A DNA stretch of 64,000 bases from Planctomycetota bacterium (GTDB lineage: Bacteria > Planctomycetota > Phycisphaerae > UBA1845 > PWPN01). The notes under the pieces were generated by a model. That model saw nothing but the letters and a program-made list of their open reading frames with translations, was not told the DNA's origin and searched no databases. The stretch is from NCBI GenBank assembly GCA_022711465.1, contig JAKLEZ010000005.1, positions 62,001 through 126,000 on the forward strand, written 5' to 3'. A program made the translations under genes and the position numbers. Below, piece by piece: positions 61,110-64,000 of the stretch; the first letter of the stretch is position 1, and each line of letters begins with the position of its first letter.

Positions 61110-63386
61110 ATGCACGACCGACACTCGCTCTTCACGACCAGGCTGAACGCGGTCGCCGCGGTGTGCGTTCTGTGCGCCGCCGGCGGCAGCCGGCTATCCG
61201 CCGCCGAGCAGAAGCTGGATGGCTCGGTAATTCAGACTCTCGGCGAGTGGCGGATCGAGTTTCAACCGGCAGACTCGACGCTCGCGTGCGTGCACGCCGC
61301 GTCGGGTGCAGAGATCATTGGCACCCTTTCGTTTACCGCCGAAATCGATGGGCAGCGACAGCCCTGGTCGATCGGGCGGGGGCGCGATTCGGCTCCCCGG
61401 CGATTGTCGCTGATCGACGCGGCCGGCGATGTGCAGGGGTACCTGACCTTCAGCGGGTCCGGGACATCGCTGAACGTCACCGTTGCCCACCGCTCAGCCC
61501 AGTCCTACAAGGGTGAACTGGCCTTTCGAGCAACCGCTCGGCTTGGAAATCGCAGTTTCGCCTGCCGCACCCGCCCCCCGATCGGCTCGCGCGTGGTCCA
61601 GATGGCTTCGGGGCCGGCAGACAGCGGCCTGAACGACTCGCTGTTCGACGTCGATACCGACACGGCTCTGCGCCTGACCGGTCGAACCCTGGCGATTCGC
61701 TCGCCGGCGGGGCAGGTCGGACCGCGTCACTTCGAGCTGGTGATGAGTGCTTCACCCCAGGCAGCCGATGGCGCCACCCTCGCGTTCGAACTCCTCCGCG
61801 ATTACTACCGTTCCCGCTATGTGCCGTTCTATCGTCCGATCGACAGGAAGAGATGCCCCTCGCCCCCCACCGGTTGGATGTCCTGGAACGTCTACTTCGA
61901 CAAGGCCGGTGAGGAGGACAACCTGGCCGAGGCCCGGGTCGGGGCCCGCTACCTCAAGCCGTTCGGACTGGAGATCTGGCATATCGAGTCGTGGCAGGAC
62001 AACTCGGACCGCTTGCCGGTCAGCAAGTTCCACAACCTGACGCTGCGGCCCGATCCGCGGAAGTTTCCCCACGGAATGAAGTGGCTGGCGGATCGCATCC
62101 GCGAGCTGGGTTTCCGCCCGGGTATCTGGACGGTTCCCTTCGGCACCGGTGACCGGGCATTCTACGACACCCACAAGAACTGGTTCCTGCACCATCCTGA
62201 CGGACAACCCATGCATAACTGGTGCGGCTATTACGTGCTGGATCCCTCCCTGCCCGCCGTCCGCCAGCACATGGAAGATACCCACCGGATCATGTCCCAG
62301 GAGTGGGGCTACGAGTACTTCAAGATCGACGGGATGTCCGGCCGCGGCCCGAGCTACTCCGCCCATTTCTATGAGCGTCCGGAGGTCCGGGCGGCCTTCC
62401 GGGAATCCTGTGAGGGTCCTTTCCGCTTGTGCGTGGAGGCCCTGCGGCGGGGACTGGGACCGGATCGAATCTGGTTGGCCTGCCAGGGCCATTACACCGG
62501 CCCCGAGGTCGGCCAGGCCGACGCCGCCCGCCTCGGCGCGGATATCGTCAGTCCCAACGAGCCGCCCCACTGGGCCAACTACCTGCATCAGGCTCAAACC
62601 ACTCTGAACCAGCTTTTCGTTCACAACATCGTCTGGTACAACGACCCCGATACCCTCCTGGTCGGCGAGGCGGCCCCGCTGAATACGGCCCGCATCGCCG
62701 CCACGGCGGTCGGCTTGCCGGGCCAGGTGATGTTCGCCGGCGACAAACTGGCCGACCTCCCCGCCGAGCGCATGCGCCTTTTGCAGCAGTGCTTGCCGGT
62801 GTGCGATGTCCGGCCGCTGGATCTGTTCCCCCTGTTCGAGCTGCATCCGATCTGGGCGCTGAAGATCTCTCGGCCGTTCGGCACCTGGGACGTGGTATCG
62901 CTCTTCAACTGGAAGGACGAGTCGGCCGAACTCCGGGTGAGATTTGACGAGCTCGGCCTGCCCGCGGACCGCCACCACCTGGTCTATGACTTCTGGGGCC
63001 AATCGTTCCTGGGGAGCTTCCGCGAGTCCCTCAGCATGCCGCTGGCCGGCCGGTCGAATGCCCTGCTGGCGGTGCATCCCGACACCGGCCGACCGCAATT
63101 CCTTTCGAGTGACCGGCATATCACCCAGGGCGGCGTCGAAGTGGAGCAGGTCGCCTGGGACGAGGTCCGGAGCACACTCTCCGGCCGCGTACGGCTGGTG
63201 GAGCACGTGCCTGCGCGCCTGACCTGCCTTGTGCCCCGGGGCTACGAGTTCGCCTCGGCCAAGGCCGGCGACGAGGTTGAGCTCAGGGCCGAACGCCAGC
63301 CGGATCGCACCCTGGTCGTCACCCTGGAGGCAGCGACTCCGAGCACGGCGACGTGGGAGATTGCCTGCACCCATCTGCAGCCGTAA
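61110..63386 (+). CDS. Secreted alpha-galactosidase-like (GH36/GH27-type) enzyme
   Basis: 758 residues from the ATG at 61110, followed by a signal peptide (NAVAAVCVLCAAGGSRLSA). The N-terminal 230 residues form a beta-sandwich. The TIM barrel starts at PPTGWMSWNVYFDKAGEEDN, typical of the clan D alpha-galactosidases, and includes IWHIESWQDNSD, FRPGIWTVPFGTGD and GYEYFKIDGMSGRG, where the Asp at about residue 407 is the expected nucleophile. A C-terminal beta domain follows with WDVVSLFNWKDESAEL. The substrate is probably an alpha-linked galactoside or a related sugar. The start is inside a longer frame whose N-terminus has no ribosome binding site. Confidence 0.87.
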   Translation: MHDRHSLFTTRLNAVAAVCVLCAAGGSRLSAAEQKLDGSVIQTLGEWRIEFQPADSTLACVHAASGAEIIGTLSFTAEIDGQRQPWSIGRGRDSAPRRLSLIDAAGDVQGYLTFSGSGTSLNVTVAHRSAQSYKGELAFRATARLGNRSFACRTRPPIGSRVVQMASGPADSGLNDSLFDVDTDTALRLTGRTLAIRSPAGQVGPRHFELVMSASPQAADGATLAFELLRDYYRSRYVPFYRPIDRKRCPSPPTGWMSWNVYFDKAGEEDNLAEARVGARYLKPFGLEIWHIESWQDNSDRLPVSKFHNLTLRPDPRKFPHGMKWLADRIRELGFRPGIWTVPFGTGDRAFYDTHKNWFLHHPDGQPMHNWCGYYVLDPSLPAVRQHMEDTHRIMSQEWGYEYFKIDGMSGRGPSYSAHFYERPEVRAAFRESCEGPFRLCVEALRRGLGPDRIWLACQGHYTGPEVGQADAARLGADIVSPNEPPHWANYLHQAQTTLNQLFVHNIVWYNDPDTLLVGEAAPLNTARIAATAVGLPGQVMFAGDKLADLPAERMRLLQQCLPVCDVRPLDLFPLFELHPIWALKISRPFGTWDVVSLFNWKDESAELRVRFDELGLPADRHHLVYDFWGQSFLGSFRESLSMPLAGRSNALLAVHPDTGRPQFLSSDRHITQGGVEVEQVAWDEVRSTLSGRVRLVEHVPARLTCLVPRGYEFASAKAGDEVELRAERQPDRTLVVTLEAATPSTATWEIACTHLQP

Positions 63387-63428
63387 GCCGGTCGGATGAT
63401 CCGGTGGCTGATGCGGTGGTCTCCTGGC

Positions 63429-64000
63429 TCAGAACCCGGGCTTCATCGCGGCGACTTCGTCGCGGATCTCGCGCAGAACCGCGACGTGCTGCGCGGACCA
63501 CCGGTTCGGTACCGCGGCGAGCTCGTGGAGATCGTCACCCAGCCCCGCGGTCCGCGAGTGACGAAGCCGGCCGAGGAGCGTCTCGCGAATGCGGTCCGGA
63601 TCGGCGATACCCTCGATCACCCCCCGATGTCCGCTCTGCGATCCGGGCTGGCTCGGATTACCCCCGCCGCCGGCCGTCTCGATGATCACGTCGGCGATGC
63701 CGTAGTACCGCTGCAGCGGCCCCTGCCGCACTTCGACATTCTGGATGTTCTCATAGGTGATGGTTACCTCCTGGATGACCCAGATGCCCCGCCGGATGCG
63801 AAGGCTGCGGTCGGTCATCACGTAACGGGTGGTGTCAAAGCGAAGGTGAAGGGCGATGTAGACCACGATGTCGGGCAGGACCGCAAGGGCGAAGGCCGGC
63901 ACCGCCAGCAAGAAGCCGGCCGGCGGATAGGCCACGGTGATCGCGACCCAGGCAATGAGAATGACGAGGTCCAAGGGCAGCAGCCCCAGCCAGAACCAGA
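63429..64000 (-). CDS. Bacterial PH-domain (bPH2/YdbS-like) membrane protein (partial)
   Basis: The frame continues past the right edge of the window, so the 5' end is missing; about 190 residues are visible. The visible N-terminal part, WFWLGLLPLDLVILIAWVAI, is a membrane helix, followed by a second hydrophobic segment (AGFLLAVPAFALAVLPDIVV). Next comes the bPH2 core: TRYVMTDRSLRIRRGIW, VTITYENIQNVEVRQG, PLQRYYGIADVIIETAGGGG, typical of the YdbS/YdbT family. The C-terminal 60 residues are helical. Such proteins are inner-membrane proteins of unclear function. It is convergent with the alpha-galactosidase gene. Confidence 0.85.
   Translation of the reverse strand, partial: WFWLGLLPLDLVILIAWVAITVAYPPAGFLLAVPAFALAVLPDIVVYIALHLRFDTTRYVMTDRSLRIRRGIWVIQEVTITYENIQNVEVRQGPLQRYYGIADVIIETAGGGGNPSQPGSQSGHRGVIEGIADPDRIRETLLGRLRHSRTAGLGDDLHELAAVPNRWSAQHVAVLREIRDEVAAMKPGF

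Overview
The window is high-GC DNA that reads as chromosome of a free-living planctomycete, most likely of the Phycisphaerae type. This is inferred from several traits seen together: many secreted lipoproteins, two sulfatases, sugar-processing enzymes, a Tat-exported Gfo/Idh/MocA dehydrogenase, a DUF3160 protein with a dockerin-like calcium-repeat tail, and a PduL-type phosphotransacylase. No rRNA, tRNA, CRISPR array, transposase or phage gene was seen.

Layout. 1-9.8 kb is ordinary chromosome: the end of a sugar-isomerase-like gene, a large secreted lipoprotein, a LysM lipoprotein, recG, hisI, a TrkH/KtrB potassium channel, a small Cys-rich ORF and a STAS protein. 9.8-16.4 kb is a minus-strand saccharide or glycolipid block: LacI regulator, neutral-ceramidase-like protein, beta-helix protein and Tat oxidoreductase. 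16.5-18.9 kb is one gene fusing a cyclic-nucleotide-binding domain, acetate kinase and PduL. 19.3-22.1 kb is the DUF3160/dockerin-like protein.

22.2-34.1 kb is the centre of interest. It is a minus-strand run of 13 tightly packed genes, four of the junctions being ATGA overlaps, that encodes a prokaryotic ubiquitin-like conjugation system in two sets. In order of transcription: a membrane-anchored protein, a RING-type (candidate E3) protein with an FHA-like stretch, an E1-like ThiF protein with zinc clusters, an E2-like protein with an H-x-N...C-L-G-D core, a YbjN/type III chaperone-like protein, a ubiquitin-like protein ending in Gly-Gly, and a JAB protease with a Cys/His insert. Next come an ARC/Mpa-like AAA unfoldase and a degenerate Clp-D1-like AAA protein. 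Last is a second set resembling the A, B, C and ThiF parts of the PRTRC cassette: a beta-grasp protein without Gly-Gly, an E2 family D-like protein, a second JAB protease and a second ThiF protein. A divergent gene of unknown function (34.7-35.8 kb) starts across a 590-bp non-coding region. A simple reading is that the cell tags proteins, removes tags with two JAB proteases, and unfolds tagged proteins with the ARC-like ring. No proteasome subunit is present in the window.

36-49.3 kb holds an AraC regulator divergent from a sulfatase, an alpha/beta hydrolase, a patatin lipoprotein, a second sulfatase, an OprB-type porin, a DUF3300/DUF2950 pair with a hexapeptide repeat, a small secreted protein and a conserved lipoprotein. 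49.4-53.8 kb is an RND efflux pump and its adaptor without a TolC gene. 53.8-64 kb has a decayed glycosidase-like fragment, a caspase-like/LRR lipoprotein, an SGNH esterase, an alkaline phosphatase whose only sensible start is ATA, an alpha-galactosidase-like enzyme and the start of a PH-domain membrane protein running off the right edge.

All domain calls come from reading motifs by eye; no database search was run.
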